Shown in pieces: positions 1 through 8,933 of a stretch of 64,000 nucleotides of DNA. Numbering within the stretch: position 1 is the stretch's first letter; each line of letters starts with the position of its first letter. The DNA comes from Catellatospora sp. IY07-71 (GTDB lineage Bacteria > Actinomycetota > Actinomycetes > Mycobacteriales > Micromonosporaceae): the NCBI RefSeq assembly GCF_018326265.1, contig NZ_AP023360.1, positions 660,501-724,500 on the forward strand, read 5' to 3'. A program made the position numbers and the translations under genes. The notes under the pieces are model-generated. The model worked only from the letters and a program-made list of their open reading frames with translations, was not told where the DNA came from and ran no database searches.

Positions 1-722
1 TCACCTTCCTGGCGTTCCCGACGTTCGACCCGCGTTTCAAGGACGTGGACGTGCGTAAGGCGATCTCGATGGCGATCGACCGCGAGGAGATCGCGAACAA
101 GATCTTCCAGGGTTCGCAGAAGGCGGCGTACTCCTTCACCTCGCCGGTCGTCGCGGGCTACCGCGACAAGACCTGCGGCACGGCGTGCGAGTTCAACCCG
201 ACCGAGGCCAAGTCGCTGTACGAGAAGGCGAAGGGCCCGAAGGAGCTGAACATCAGCTACAACGCCGACGGCCCGCACAAGCAGTGGGTCGAGGCCACCT
301 GCAACCAGCTGAAGACGAACCTGGGCGTGGACTGCGTGGCCACCCCGGAGCCGAAGTTCGCCGACCTGCTCACCAAGGTCAAGGCGAAGGAGGACGTCGG
401 CATGTTCCGCCTGGGCTGGGCCTTCGACTACCCGTCGATGGAGAACTACCTGGGCCCGCTGTACTCGACCAACGGTTCGTCGAACTACTACGGCTACAGC
501 AACCCGGAGTTCGACAGCCTGGTCAAGGCCGGCACCGAGGCGCCGACCACGGACGAGGCCATCAAGAAGTACCAGGAGGCCGAGGACATCCTCGCCAAGG
601 ACCTGCCGGTCCTGCCCCTGCGCTTCGGCCAGAACGTCTTCGGTCACTCGACCAAGGTGAAGAACGTCGCGATCGACCTGTTCACCCGCGTCGACCTCAA
701 CAAGATCGAGTCGGTCGGCTGA
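1..722 (+). CDS. Peptide ABC transporter substrate-binding protein (C-terminal part, 5' end outside window)
   Basis: Extracellular binding component of a Dpp/Opp-type peptide importer (SBP family 5). The frame is open from the window edge (first full codon at 3) to TGA at 720-722, leaving about 239 C-terminal residues; signal peptide and first lobe are missing. DVRKAISMAIDR is the typical family-5 stretch, followed by a Cys pair (TCGTACEF) and GWAFDYPSMENYLGPL. The same blocks occur in order in the complete paralogue at 26405-28042, which supports both family and frame. It heads a five-gene operon ending at 4901 and is separated from the permease genes by a stable hairpin. Di- versus oligopeptide preference cannot be told from the sequence. 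Confidence 0.93.
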   Translation, partial: TFLAFPTFDPRFKDVDVRKAISMAIDREEIANKIFQGSQKAAYSFTSPVVAGYRDKTCGTACEFNPTEAKSLYEKAKGPKELNISYNADGPHKQWVEATCNQLKTNLGVDCVATPEPKFADLLTKVKAKEDVGMFRLGWAFDYPSMENYLGPLYSTNGSSNYYGYSNPEFDSLVKAGTEAPTTDEAIKKYQEAEDILAKDLPVLPLRFGQNVFGHSTKVKNVAIDLFTRVDLNKIESVG

Positions 723-741
723 CCCGCTGACGACTGATTGA

Positions 742-782
742 CGGTGGTGGTGCCGGTCCCGATCGGGCCGGCACCACCACCG
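742..782 (+). terminator. Intercistronic stem-loop behind the binding-protein gene
   Basis: A perfect GC-rich stem pairs 742-756 with 768-782 and can extend inward by three more pairs including one G-U. There is no T-tract. Its position between the binding-protein gene and the permeases suggests partial termination or protection of the upstream mRNA 3' end, so that binding protein is made in excess. Equivalent hairpins occur in the other two importer operons of the window. Confidence 0.65.
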
Positions 783-918
783 GTCTGAGCACCCCCACCC
801 ACCTCCCCTGCCCTGAAGGCCGGGATCCGCGCACTGCCACCACGTCGACCGCGGCACCGTGGTACGAAAGACGCAATTCGTACCTAATCGTGCTGCCAGG
901 TGAGAGAAGAAATCGACG

Positions 919-1848
919 ATGTTCCGCTACCTAGTGCGGCGCCTGCTACAGATGATCCTGGTCTTCCTCGGGACCACGTTCATCGTGTTCGCGCTCATGT
1001 TCGCCGGCGGCGAAGGCGACCCGATCCAGAACCTGGCCGGCGAGAAGCCGGTCAGCGCCAGCCAGCGCGCTCAGCTGATCGAGAAGTTCCACCTCAACGA
1101 CGGCTTCTTCGAGCGCTACTGGTACTACCTCAAGGACCTCGTCACCGGAAACCTCGGTGAGTCCCTGACCGGCCGCGACATCGGCACCATGATCGCGGAG
1201 GCCTTCCCGGCCACCGCCATGCTCGCGACGATCGCCATCCTGGTCACGATCCTCTTCGGCGTCAGCGCCGGAGTGATCGCCGGCATCCGGCGCGGCAGCA
1301 TCTTCGACAACTCGACGCTGGTCCTGACGCTGGTCATCATCGGCATCCCGACCGTGGTGCTCGCGCCGCTGGGCCAGTTGCTGTTCGGCGTGAAGTTCCC
1401 GATCTTCCCGGCCACCGCGAACAACCCGCCCACCTGGTACGAGCTGATCCTGCCCGGCATCGTGCTGGGCCTGCTGTCGGTGGCGACCGCGATGCGGCTG
1501 ACCAGAGCGTCGGTCGCGGAGAACCTGCGCGCGGACTTCGTGCGTACGGCCAAGTCGAAGGGCATGCCCGGCCGCCGTGTGATCGGCGTGCACGTGCTGC
1601 GCAACTCGCTGATCCCGATCGTCACCTTCATCGGTGTCGAGCTGGGCTCGCTGATGGGCGGCGCGATCATCACCGAGCGCGTTTTCAACATCTCCGGCGT
1701 CGGCAACCTGCTCTACAAGAACCTCCGGCTGGGCGACGCGCCGGTCGTCATCGGCACGGTCAGCGTGCTGGTGATCGTGTTCCTGGTCGCGAACCTGATC
1801 GTGGACCTGCTGTACGCGGTGCTCGACCCGCGGATCCGGTACGAGTAG
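919..1848 (+). CDS. Peptide ABC transporter permease (DppB/OppB family)
   Basis: 309-residue inner-membrane permease of the binding-protein-dependent transport family. The first membrane helix follows MFRYLVRRLLQ directly, the usual DppB start, and a periplasmic region precedes the core of five further helices. The cytoplasmic EAA loop that docks on the ATPases is visible as RADFVRTAKSKGMP followed by HVLRNSLIP, and the protein ends with the DppB-typical LDPRIRYE. The ATG at 919 is the natural start; only a weak purine run (GTGAGAGAAG) lies upstream. It is followed after 10 bp by the DppC-type partner, with which it should form the heterodimeric channel. Confidence 0.95.
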   Translation: MFRYLVRRLLQMILVFLGTTFIVFALMFAGGEGDPIQNLAGEKPVSASQRAQLIEKFHLNDGFFERYWYYLKDLVTGNLGESLTGRDIGTMIAEAFPATAMLATIAILVTILFGVSAGVIAGIRRGSIFDNSTLVLTLVIIGIPTVVLAPLGQLLFGVKFPIFPATANNPPTWYELILPGIVLGLLSVATAMRLTRASVAENLRADFVRTAKSKGMPGRRVIGVHVLRNSLIPIVTFIGVELGSLMGGAIITERVFNISGVGNLLYKNLRLGDAPVVIGTVSVLVIVFLVANLIVDLLYAVLDPRIRYE

Positions 1849-1858
1849 GCGGAAGACA

Positions 1859-2833
1859 ATGAGTGATTTCGAGACTGTGACCGCCACCGAGCTGCACAGC
1901 GCGACCCCGGGCCCGGCCGGCGCGCCGAACGCGCCCGGCCAGCCGCACACCATGGAGGTCAGCAAGCCGCGCAGCGCCACCGCCGACGCGTGGCGCGACC
2001 TGCGCCGCCGCCCGCTGTTCTGGCTGGCCGTCGCGATCGGCCTGCTGGTGCTGGCCATCACCGCGGTGCCCAGCCTGTTCACCAGCGGGGACCCGCTGGC
2101 CTGTTCGCTGTCGAACCAGAACGCGGCGCCCAGCGGGGCGGCCATCTTCGGTTACGACTACCAGGGCTGCGACGTCTACACGCGGGCCATCTACGGCACC
2201 CGCAACTCGATGATGATCGGCTTCTTCTCGGCGCTGTTCGCCGGTTTCCTCGCCATCGTCGCCGGGCTCACCTCCGGCTTCTTCGGCGGGGCGGTCGACG
2301 CGGTGATCTCCCGGATCGTCGACATCGTGCTCGGCCTGCCGCTGATCCTGGCCGGCCTGGTCCTGATGTACCGCATCGACAACGCGGGCGGCGGCAACGG
2401 CGCGCGCATCGCCGGCTTCGTGCTGATCCTGGGCGGCCTGGGCTGGACCACCGCCGCGCGAGTGGTCCGCTCCTCGGTCATCACCGCCAAGAACCAGGAC
2501 TACGTCGCCGCGGCGCGCATGCTCGGCGCGGGCAACGGCCGCATCATGTGGCGGCACATCCTGCCGAACGCGCTGGCGCCGTTCCTGGTGGTCATCACGA
2601 TCGCGCTGGGCACGTTCATCGCGGCCGAGGCGTCGCTGTCCTTCCTCGGCGTGGGCCTGGAGCCCCCGGCGCAGTCGTGGGGCCAGCAGATCTCGGCGGC
2701 CTCCCCGATCGGCCTGGTGCGCACCAACCCGATCCCGCTGCTCGTCCCGTCCACCTTCCTCGCGCTGACGGTGCTCGCCTTCATCATCATGGGCGACAAG
2801 ATCCGCGAAGCGTTCGACCCGAAGCTCCGGTGA
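1859..2833 (+). CDS. Peptide ABC transporter permease (DppC/OppC family)
   Basis: 324-residue partner permease. It has a cytosolic N-terminal tail of about 50 residues, a first helix (FWLAVAIGLLVLAI) in the OppC_N region, a periplasmic loop with two Cys, and the BPD_transp_1 core. The EAA loop reads DYVAAARMLGAGNGRIMWRH followed by ILPNALAP. The C-terminal AFDPKLR is shared with the paralogue at 24421-25410. A GGCGGAAG ribosome-binding site precedes ATG 1859. The gap to the next gene is 6 bp, so translation is probably coupled along the operon. Confidence 0.95.
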   Translation: MSDFETVTATELHSATPGPAGAPNAPGQPHTMEVSKPRSATADAWRDLRRRPLFWLAVAIGLLVLAITAVPSLFTSGDPLACSLSNQNAAPSGAAIFGYDYQGCDVYTRAIYGTRNSMMIGFFSALFAGFLAIVAGLTSGFFGGAVDAVISRIVDIVLGLPLILAGLVLMYRIDNAGGGNGARIAGFVLILGGLGWTTAARVVRSSVITAKNQDYVAAARMLGAGNGRIMWRHILPNALAPFLVVITIALGTFIAAEASLSFLGVGLEPPAQSWGQQISAASPIGLVRTNPIPLLVPSTFLALTVLAFIIMGDKIREAFDPKLR

Positions 2834-2839
2834 TCTGCC

Positions 2840-3874
2840 ATGACTGACATCCGCGTAGAAGACGCGTACGCACCCCGGGCCGGTGCGCAGCACCTGCTCG
2901 AGGTGAAGGACCTGTTCGTCGAGTTCCACACCCGCGACGGCGTGGCCCGCGTGATCAACGGCGTGTCGTACCACCTGGACCCGGGCGAGACGCTCGCGGT
3001 GCTGGGCGAGTCCGGCTCGGGCAAGTCGGTCACCGCGCAGGCGATCATGGGCATCCTGGACATGCCGCCCGCGAAGATCCCGAGCGGGCAGATCCTCTAC
3101 AAGGGCGAGGACCTGCTCGCCATGCCGGAGGAGAAGCGCCGGCAGGTGCGCGGCAAGGAGATCGCCATGATCTTCCAGGACGCGCTGTCGGCCCTGAACC
3201 CGGTCTTCCCGGTCGGCTGGCAGATCTCCGAGACGCTGCGCACCCGCGCGGGCATGTCGAAGAAGGACGCCACCAGGCGGGCGATCGAGCTGATGGACCA
3301 GGTCAAGATCCCGGCAGCGAAAGCCCGGGTCAAGGACTACCCGCACCAGTTCTCCGGCGGTATGCGCCAGCGCGTCATGATCGCCATGGCGCTGGCCATG
3401 GACCCGAAGGTGCTCATCGCCGACGAGCCCACCACCGCGCTCGACGTGACGGTGCAGGCGCAGATCATGGACCTGCTCGCGGACCTGCGCCGCGACCTGA
3501 ACATGGGCCTGATCCTGATCACCCACGACCTCGGCGTGGTCGCCGACGTCGCGGACCGGATCGCGGTCATGTACGCCGGCCGCATCATCGAGCACGCCGA
3601 CGTGCACACGCTCTACAAGAGCCCCGCGCACCCCTACACCCAGGGCCTGCTCGACTCGATCCCGCGGCTCGACTCCAAGGGCACCGAGCTGGCGACGATC
3701 AAGGGCCTGCCGCCGAACCTGCTGCGCCCGCCGACCGGCTGCGCGTTCCACCCGCGCTGCCCGTACGTCAAGTCGGTCTGCACGACCTCGACACCCCGAT
3801 CGCTGGACCTCGGCCACGGCCGGACCAGCGCCTGCCACTTCGCGAAGGAGATGCTCGATGGCACACTCCGCTGA
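2840..3874 (+). CDS. Peptide ABC transporter ATP-binding protein (DppD/OppD family)
   Basis: 344-residue cytoplasmic ATPase energising peptide import. Walker A is GESGSGKS, the signature is FSGGMRQR, Walker B is VLIADEP and the switch His sits in LITHD. The C-terminal oligopeptide-transporter extension contains the Cys cluster CAFHPRC...C...ACHF, which is conserved in OppD/DppD proteins and reported to bind an iron-sulfur cluster in some homologues. It overlaps the following ATPase gene by 17 bp. Its sequence is very close to the paralogue at 23378-24412, with the same length. Confidence 0.95.
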   Translation: MTDIRVEDAYAPRAGAQHLLEVKDLFVEFHTRDGVARVINGVSYHLDPGETLAVLGESGSGKSVTAQAIMGILDMPPAKIPSGQILYKGEDLLAMPEEKRRQVRGKEIAMIFQDALSALNPVFPVGWQISETLRTRAGMSKKDATRRAIELMDQVKIPAAKARVKDYPHQFSGGMRQRVMIAMALAMDPKVLIADEPTTALDVTVQAQIMDLLADLRRDLNMGLILITHDLGVVADVADRIAVMYAGRIIEHADVHTLYKSPAHPYTQGLLDSIPRLDSKGTELATIKGLPPNLLRPPTGCAFHPRCPYVKSVCTTSTPRSLDLGHGRTSACHFAKEMLDGTLR

Positions 3875-4901
3875 CGCCGTGCAGGGCGCGCCGCGCCCGG
3901 CCGGTGAGCCGCTGCTGCGGGTCGAGAACCTGGTCAAGCACTTCCCGATCACCCAGGGCATCCTCTTCAAGAAGAAGATCGGCGCGGTCAAGGCGGTCGA
4001 CGGGGTCAGCTTCGAGCTGCACCGCGGCGAGACGCTGGGCATCGTGGGCGAGTCCGGCTGCGGCAAGTCCACGCTGGCCAAGCTGCTGATGCGGCTGGAG
4101 ACGCCGACCGCCGGCCGGGCCGTGCTCGGCGGCAAGGACATCTTCAAGATGGGCGGCCGCGAGCTGCGCCGGCTGCGCCGCAACGTGCAGATGGTGATGC
4201 AGGACCCGTACACCTCGCTGAACCCGCGGATGACCGTGGGCGACATCATCGGCGAGCCGTACGAGATCCACACCGAGGTGGCCCCGAAGGGCGACCGCCG
4301 GCGCCGGGTGCAGGAGCTGCTGGAGCTGGTCGGCCTCAACCCGGAGCACGTCAACCGCTACCCGCACCAGTTCTCCGGCGGCCAGCGCCAGCGCATCGGC
4401 ATCGCCCGCGCGCTGGCCCTGCGGCCCGAGATCATCGTCTGCGACGAGCCGGTGTCGGCGCTGGACGTGTCGATCCAGGCGCAGGTCATCAACCTGCTGG
4501 AGAAGCTGCAGGGCGAGCTGAACCTGTCCTACATCTTCATCGCGCACGACCTGTCCGTGGTGCGGCACATCTCCGACCGGGTCGGCGTGATGTACCTGGG
4601 CAAGATGGTCGAGCTGGGCTCCGACGAGGAGATCTACGAGCGGCCGACCCACCCGTACACCCAGGCCCTGCTGTCGGCGGTGCCGGTGCCGGACCCGGAC
4701 GCCCGCCAGCACCGCGACGTCATCCGCCTGGTCGGCGACGTGCCGTCCCCGGCCAACCCGCCGTCGGGCTGCCGCTTCCGCACCCGGTGCTGGAAGGCGC
4801 AGGAGCGCTGCTCGGTCGAGGAGCCGCTGCTGATCCGCCGCGGCGTCGAGCCGCACCCCAGCGCCTGCCACTTCGCGGAGCTGCGCCAGGTCGTGGGCTG
4901 A
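3858..4901 (+). CDS. Peptide ABC transporter ATP-binding protein (DppF/OppF family)
   Basis: 347-residue second ATPase of the importer; one copy of each ATPase normally drives the permease pair. Motifs are Walker A GESGCGKS, signature FSGGQRQR, Walker B IIVCDEP and switch His in FIAHD. The C-terminal extension carries CRFRTRC and ACHFAE. ATG 3858 lies inside the end of the upstream gene. It is the last gene of the operon; a bidirectional hairpin follows before the convergent purH. The closest relative in the window is 22378-23385. Confidence 0.95.
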   Translation: MAHSADAVQGAPRPAGEPLLRVENLVKHFPITQGILFKKKIGAVKAVDGVSFELHRGETLGIVGESGCGKSTLAKLLMRLETPTAGRAVLGGKDIFKMGGRELRRLRRNVQMVMQDPYTSLNPRMTVGDIIGEPYEIHTEVAPKGDRRRRVQELLELVGLNPEHVNRYPHQFSGGQRQRIGIARALALRPEIIVCDEPVSALDVSIQAQVINLLEKLQGELNLSYIFIAHDLSVVRHISDRVGVMYLGKMVELGSDEEIYERPTHPYTQALLSAVPVPDPDARQHRDVIRLVGDVPSPANPPSGCRFRTRCWKAQERCSVEEPLLIRRGVEPHPSACHFAELRQVVG

Positions 4902-4913
4902 CCCGCCCTGCAC

Positions 4914-4961
4914 GAGAAAGCTCCCGTCACGCTGTTCCAGCAGCGCGGCGGGAGCTTTTCT
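4914..4961. terminator. Bidirectional intrinsic terminator between dppF-type gene and purH
   Basis: AAAGCTCCCG (4917-4926) pairs with CGGGAGCTTT (4949-4958), with an inner CGCTG/CAGCG stem. A short T/A run at each end makes it usable from both sides, fitting the convergent genes. The outer arm is reused near 17200 and 44030. Confidence 0.8.
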
Positions 4962-4971
4962 CGGGCGAACC

Positions 4972-6552
4972 TCAGTGCGCGAAGTGGCGCGAGCCCGTCA
5001 GGTAGAGGGTGATCCCGGCGGCCTTGGCCGCGGCGATGACCTCCTCGTCGCGGATCGAGCCGCCCGGCTGGACCACCGCGGTCACCCCGGCGTCGAGCAG
5101 GATCTGCAGCCCGTCGGCGAACGGGAAGAACGCGTCCGAGGCGGCCACCGCGCCGCTGGCCCGCTCACCGGCGCGGGACACCGCGAGCCGGCACGAGTCC
5201 ACCCGGTTGACCTGGCCCATGCCTACGCCCACGCTGGCGCCGTCCTTGGCCAGCAGGATCGCGTTGGACTTCACCGCGCGCACCGCGCCCCAGGCGAACT
5301 CCAGGTCGGCGAGCACCTCGGCCGAGGCGGGCTCACCGGCGGCCAGCCGCCAGTTGTCCGCGTCGTCGCCGTCGGCGGAGAAGTCGTCGCGGGTCTGCAC
5401 CAGCATGCCGCCGGAGATCTGCCGCAGCTCCACCCGGTTGGGCCGGTACGCCGGGGCCAGCAGGATGCGCAGGTTCTTCTTCGTGGTGAGGATGTCCAGC
5501 GCCTCGGTGCTGTACGCCGGGGCCACCACCACCTCGGTGAAGATGTCCTTGATCTGCTCCGCCAGCTCGACGGTGACCTCGGAGTTGACCGCGATGATGC
5601 CGCCGTACGCCGAGACCGGGTCGCAGGCGTGCGCCTTGGCGTGCGCGTCCGCCGCCGACTCGGTCGAGATCGCGATGCCGCACGGGTTGGCGTGCTTGAT
5701 CACGGCCACCGCGTGCACGCCCGCGAAGTCGTGCACGGTGCGCCAGGCGGCGTCGGTGTCGATGTAGTTGTTGTACGACATCTCCTTGCCGCCGAGCTGC
5801 TGCGCGCGGGCCAGGCCGGGCGCGGCCGCCGGGTCGATGTAGAGCGCCGCGGCCTGGTGCGGGTTCTCGCCGTAGCGCAGCACGTTCTTGCGCCACACGC
5901 CCAGACCGGCGTACTCCGGCCAGCTGATCTCGGCGGCGGCGGGCTCGGCGGGAGCCAGCTCCTGGGCGCACCAGTTGGCCACCGCGATGTCGTAGTCGGC
6001 GATGTCGGCGAAGGCCCGCGCGGCCAGCGCGCGGCGGTCCGCCAGGGTGAAGCCGCCGGCCTCCAGCGCCGCCAGCACCACCGGGTACGCGTCGGGCGAG
6101 GTGACCACCGCGACGTTGGCGTGGTTCTTGGCCGCCGCGCGCACCATGGCCGGGCCGCCGATGTCGATCTTCTCGATGCACTCGTCCATGGACGCGCCCG
6201 AGGCCACCGTCTCGGAGAACGGATACAGGTTGGAGATGAGCAGGTCGAACGCCTCGACCTCCAGCTCGGCCAGCTGCGCGCGGTGCGTGTCCAGGCGTAC
6301 GTCGGCCAGCAGGCCCGCGTGCACCCGCGGGTGCAGCGTCTTCACCCGGCCGTCGAGGCACTCGGGAAAGCCGGTCAGCTCCTCGACCCGGGTCACCGGC
6401 GCGCCGGTCGTCTCCAGCTGCTGCGCGGTGGAACCGGTGGAGACGATCTCGACGCCGTGCCGCCGCAGCGCCGCGGCCAGCCCCTCCAGCCCGGTCTTGT
6501 CCCACACGCTGATCAGCGCACGGCGAATGGGCTTGCGCTCCTCCGCACTCAT
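4972..6552 (-). CDS. purH: Bifunctional AICAR formyltransferase/IMP cyclohydrolase
   Basis: 526 residues, the normal PurH length. It carries out the last two steps of IMP synthesis: formylation of AICAR with 10-formyl-THF and ring closure of FAICAR. The N-terminal MGS-like cyclohydrolase domain (about 11-150) contains [15 protein letters not shown] with Lys71 at the family position. The formyltransferase domain shows LRYGENPHQ (225-233) and the catalytic Lys-His pair at 286-287 in KHANPCG. ATG 6552 lies 67 bp behind the purN stop, the classical purN-purH arrangement. Guanylate genes (guaA, guaB) lie about 30 kb away in the same window. Confidence 0.97.
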   Translation of the reverse strand: MSAEERKPIRRALISVWDKTGLEGLAAALRRHGVEIVSTGSTAQQLETTGAPVTRVEELTGFPECLDGRVKTLHPRVHAGLLADVRLDTHRAQLAELEVEAFDLLISNLYPFSETVASGASMDECIEKIDIGGPAMVRAAAKNHANVAVVTSPDAYPVVLAALEAGGFTLADRRALAARAFADIADYDIAVANWCAQELAPAEPAAAEISWPEYAGLGVWRKNVLRYGENPHQAAALYIDPAAAPGLARAQQLGGKEMSYNNYIDTDAAWRTVHDFAGVHAVAVIKHANPCGIAISTESAADAHAKAHACDPVSAYGGIIAVNSEVTVELAEQIKDIFTEVVVAPAYSTEALDILTTKKNLRILLAPAYRPNRVELRQISGGMLVQTRDDFSADGDDADNWRLAAGEPASAEVLADLEFAWGAVRAVKSNAILLAKDGASVGVGMGQVNRVDSCRLAVSRAGERASGAVAASDAFFPFADGLQILLDAGVTAVVQPGGSIRDEEVIAAAKAAGITLYLTGSRHFAH

Positions 6553-6619
6553 GCCACCGACTCGCTTCGCTCGCCGATGCCATGAGTATCAGACGACATG
6601 ATTCGCTCCCTGCGCTCGC

Positions 6620-7225
6620 TCATCCGACGATCACCTTTCTGCCGTTGATGGTCCAGCCGTCGCGGGACAGCCGGCCGACGAAGTCGACCAGCTGGGCGCG
6701 CTCGGCCTCCTTGATGCGCTCGGAGAGGGTGTCCTCGGTGTCGTCGTCGAGCACCGGCACCGCGACCTGCGCGATGATCGGGCCGGTGTCCACGCCGCCG
6801 TCGACGAAGTGCAGCGTGGCCCCGGCCAGCTTCACCCCGTACGCCAGCGCGTCACGCGGGCCGTGCATGCCGGGGAACGCCGGCAGCAGCGCGTTGTGGG
6901 TGTTCACGTAGCGTCCGCCGAACCGGTCCAGGAACGCCTCGCCCACCAGCTTGAGGAAGCCCGCGCCGATCACCAGGTCGGGCTTGTGCTCCGCGACCAG
7001 CTCGGTGAAGCCCTCGTCCCACGCCTGCCGGGTGGGGTAGTCGGGGACTCGGGCGACGAAGGTGGGCACCCCGGCGTCCTGCGCGCGGGTGAGGCCGGCG
7101 ATGCCGTCGCGGTCGGCCCCGACGGCGACGACGGTCGCGCCGTACGCGGGGTCGGCGCATGCGTCGAGCAGAGCCTGCAGATTGGTACCGGAACCGGAGA
7201 CCAGGACGACGAGGCGAGCGGTCAC
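6620..7225 (-). CDS. purN: Phosphoribosylglycinamide formyltransferase (GART)
   Basis: 201 residues. It transfers a formyl group from 10-formyl-THF to GAR, the third step of purine synthesis. The Rossmann-like start carries SGSGTNL (10-16). The catalytic triad is visible as Asn108 and His110 in NTHNALLP and Asp146 in GGVDTGPI. The start is GTG 7225. It is immediately upstream of purH and divergent from a membrane-protein gene at 7409, so the purine promoter lies in 7226-7408. Confidence 0.96.
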   Translation of the reverse strand: MTARLVVLVSGSGTNLQALLDACADPAYGATVVAVGADRDGIAGLTRAQDAGVPTFVARVPDYPTRQAWDEGFTELVAEHKPDLVIGAGFLKLVGEAFLDRFGGRYVNTHNALLPAFPGMHGPRDALAYGVKLAGATLHFVDGGVDTGPIIAQVAVPVLDDDTEDTLSERIKEAERAQLVDFVGRLSRDGWTINGRKVIVG

Positions 7226-7408
7226 CTCTGCACCCTATCGGGCAGGCCGGCCCCGGCCCGCGCCGGGTATGACCGCCGTTTACGGCGTTTTGCCCGACAA
7301 ACACGCGAAGAAAGTAGATATTGGGCAAAGAACTGCATTCCAGAACGTGTCGACCCCGGCCGCCACGCCGGGCGCCCCGCACGTCCTGCCGAACGCGAGG
7401 AGCCGCAC

Positions 7409-8398
7409 GTGACGCAACCGCCGAACCAGCCGGAGAGGCCGGAGGAGGAGCCGCCCAGCTGGCCGCCCCCGGTGCCGCCCCGGGAGGACCAGCCGCCGGC
7501 CCCGCCCTCGCCGGACGTGCCGCCGCCCCCGGGCGAGCCCGTGCCCCCGCCCCCGGAGGGCAGCACCTGGCGTCCCGAACCGGTCTCCCCCGCCGCACCG
7601 GAGCCGGTGTCACCGCCGTCCGCGCCGGAGCCGCCGGCGACGTACTCCGCGCCAGAGCCGCCCGCGACCTACTCCGCCCCCGAGCCGGCCACCACGGGCG
7701 GCGTGCCCTGGCCGGAGCCGCCCGGCAGCGTGGACAACCCGTTCAGCCCCCCGCCGTCCTACCAGCCGCCGGTCCCGTCCACGATGAGCGACCCGACGGC
7801 ACCGCCCCCGCCCACGCCGCCACCGCCGCCGAGCCCGCCCGGCCCGCCGCCGCCCATGCCGCCGGTGCCGCCCCCGCCCTCGCTGGGCGCGAGCGCGTCC
7901 ACGCCGCCGGGCTGGCCCGAGCCGGCCGGCGAGCCGTCGCCGCCCGTACCGCCGCCCCCGCCGCCGCCCGTGTCCGAGCCGTACCGCAGTGAGGGTCCCG
8001 GCACCGTCTACGGGACCGGCGGCACGCTGCCGCCCCCGCCGCCGCCACCGCCCCCGATCGGGGCGCCCACCCCGCCGCTGGGGCCCAGCCAGGGCACCGT
8101 CTACCAGAAGGCCGGCGGGCAGCACAACATCCTGGGCTGGATCGGGCTCGCCTGCGGCATCATCGGCACCGGGTGCTGCTGCTGCCCCTGGCTGAACGGC
8201 GCGCCGTTCATCGGCGGCATCCCGGCGGTCATCCTGGGCGCGATGCACCTCAACAAGGTCAAGAAGGGTGAGGCCTCGATGGCGTGGCTGGGCTGGGTCG
8301 CCGTCGCGCTCGGCGTGCTGGCGATGATCGCCGCCATCTGCGGGATCGCGACCGGCTGGCAGGACCGCTTCTACGACCAGTATCAGCAGTTCCGCTGA
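7409..8398 (+). CDS. Proline-rich membrane protein with C-terminal DUF4190-like domain
   Basis: 329 residues. About 210 residues of Pro/Glu/Ser/Pro-run sequence, including two PATYSAPEP repeats and long polyproline tracts, precede a membrane domain of two or three helices with a striking Cys cluster (GTGCCCCPW). The GTG start at 7409 is chosen because CGAGGAG lies 6 nt upstream; the open frame extends further 5' without a better site. The C-terminal domain resembles the DUF4190 proteins at 10567 and 10912. The function is unknown; a cytosolic polyproline tether on a small membrane anchor is what can be seen. A hairpin terminator follows. Confidence 0.8.
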   Translation: MTQPPNQPERPEEEPPSWPPPVPPREDQPPAPPSPDVPPPPGEPVPPPPEGSTWRPEPVSPAAPEPVSPPSAPEPPATYSAPEPPATYSAPEPATTGGVPWPEPPGSVDNPFSPPPSYQPPVPSTMSDPTAPPPPTPPPPPSPPGPPPPMPPVPPPPSLGASASTPPGWPEPAGEPSPPVPPPPPPPVSEPYRSEGPGTVYGTGGTLPPPPPPPPPIGAPTPPLGPSQGTVYQKAGGQHNILGWIGLACGIIGTGCCCCPWLNGAPFIGGIPAVILGAMHLNKVKKGEASMAWLGWVAVALGVLAMIAAICGIATGWQDRFYDQYQQFR

Positions 8399-8419
8399 TC
8401 GGATTTCCGACCAAACGGG

Positions 8420-8458
8420 ACAGGTCCCGGCCCGCCTGCGCGGCGGACCGGGACCTGT
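8420..8458 (+). terminator. Terminator hairpin after the proline-rich gene
   Basis: ACAGGTCCCGG (8420-8430) pairs perfectly with CCGGGACCTGT (8448-8458), with a further CCGCC/GGCGG inside. It lies 22 bp after the stop codon. Confidence 0.7.
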
Positions 8459-8584
8459 TACGTTGCTCGCCTGGTGGGACAGCGGATACAAGCTGTCCCA
8501 CCAGTCACATCCGTCACAGGATGCCATTAGACTCCGGTCGTTTGACCCGGCTCCTCCGAGCCGCCGACACCCCTGGAGTCCGAA

Positions 8585-8863
8585 ATGACGTATGGCTCGC
8601 AGCAGCCGCAGATCGACAACAACATGACGATGTCGATCGTCTCGATCTTCCTCTTCTGGCCGCTGGCCATCCCCGCCATCATCAACGCCAACAAGGTCAA
8701 CCCGCTGCTGGCGGCGGGCGACTTCGCGGGCGCCCAGGCCGCCGCGGCCGAGTCGAAGAAGTGGTCGAAGCTGGCCCTCATCGTCGGCGCCTGCATCTGG
8801 GTGCTGTCCTGCCTGTGCTGCATCGGCCAGGCCGTGTTCCTGAACAGCAGCAGCAGCTTCTGA
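8585..8863 (+). CDS. CD225/dispanin family small membrane protein
   Basis: 92 residues. After a short polar head the sequence SIVSIFLFWPLAIPAIINANKV is the typical CD225/dispanin first hydrophobic segment and turn. An Ala-rich amphipathic stretch (AAGDFAGAQAAAAESKKWSK) follows, then a second helix with CLCC. The two-helix layout and the conserved Asn/Lys turn match the family well. Bacterial members are of unknown function. It is alone between two hairpins, in a neighbourhood of other small Cys-bearing membrane proteins. Confidence 0.8.
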   Translation: MTYGSQQPQIDNNMTMSIVSIFLFWPLAIPAIINANKVNPLLAAGDFAGAQAAAAESKKWSKLALIVGACIWVLSCLCCIGQAVFLNSSSSF

Positions 8864-8902
8864 TCGGGCGCCTCCTGATCGGGCGCAGCCTGATCAACCG
8901 AC

Positions 8903-8931
8903 AAGGGCGGTCCGCACCGCGGGCCGCCCTT
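8903..8931. terminator. Bidirectional terminator between the dispanin and PerM-like genes
   Basis: AAGGGCGG (8903-8910) pairs with CCGCCCTT (8924-8931). It lies between convergent genes only 70 bp apart. Two GATCGGGCGC direct repeats precede it at about 8865-8885. Confidence 0.65.
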
Positions 8932-8933
8932 CG

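Noticed and set aside
185..730. Long alternative frame overlapping the binding-protein gene
   Set aside because: It is Arg/Gly/Pro-rich nonsense typical of shifted frames in high-GC DNA, while the other frame gives a clear family-5 binding protein.
946..4354. Very long minus-strand frames (up to 864 residues) under the peptide importer genes
   Set aside because: They are His/Arg/Gln/Val-rich antisense shadows of conserved plus-strand genes, with no domains and no ribosome-binding sites.
7409..8000. Proline-codon runs as a simple-sequence repeat or CRISPR-like array
   Set aside because: The periodicity comes from CCG/CCC codons of a translated proline-rich domain; there are no regular spacers.
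8865..8895. GATCGGGCGC direct repeats as a recombination or iteron site
   Set aside because: Only two copies plus a shortened third; too little to support an origin or attachment site.
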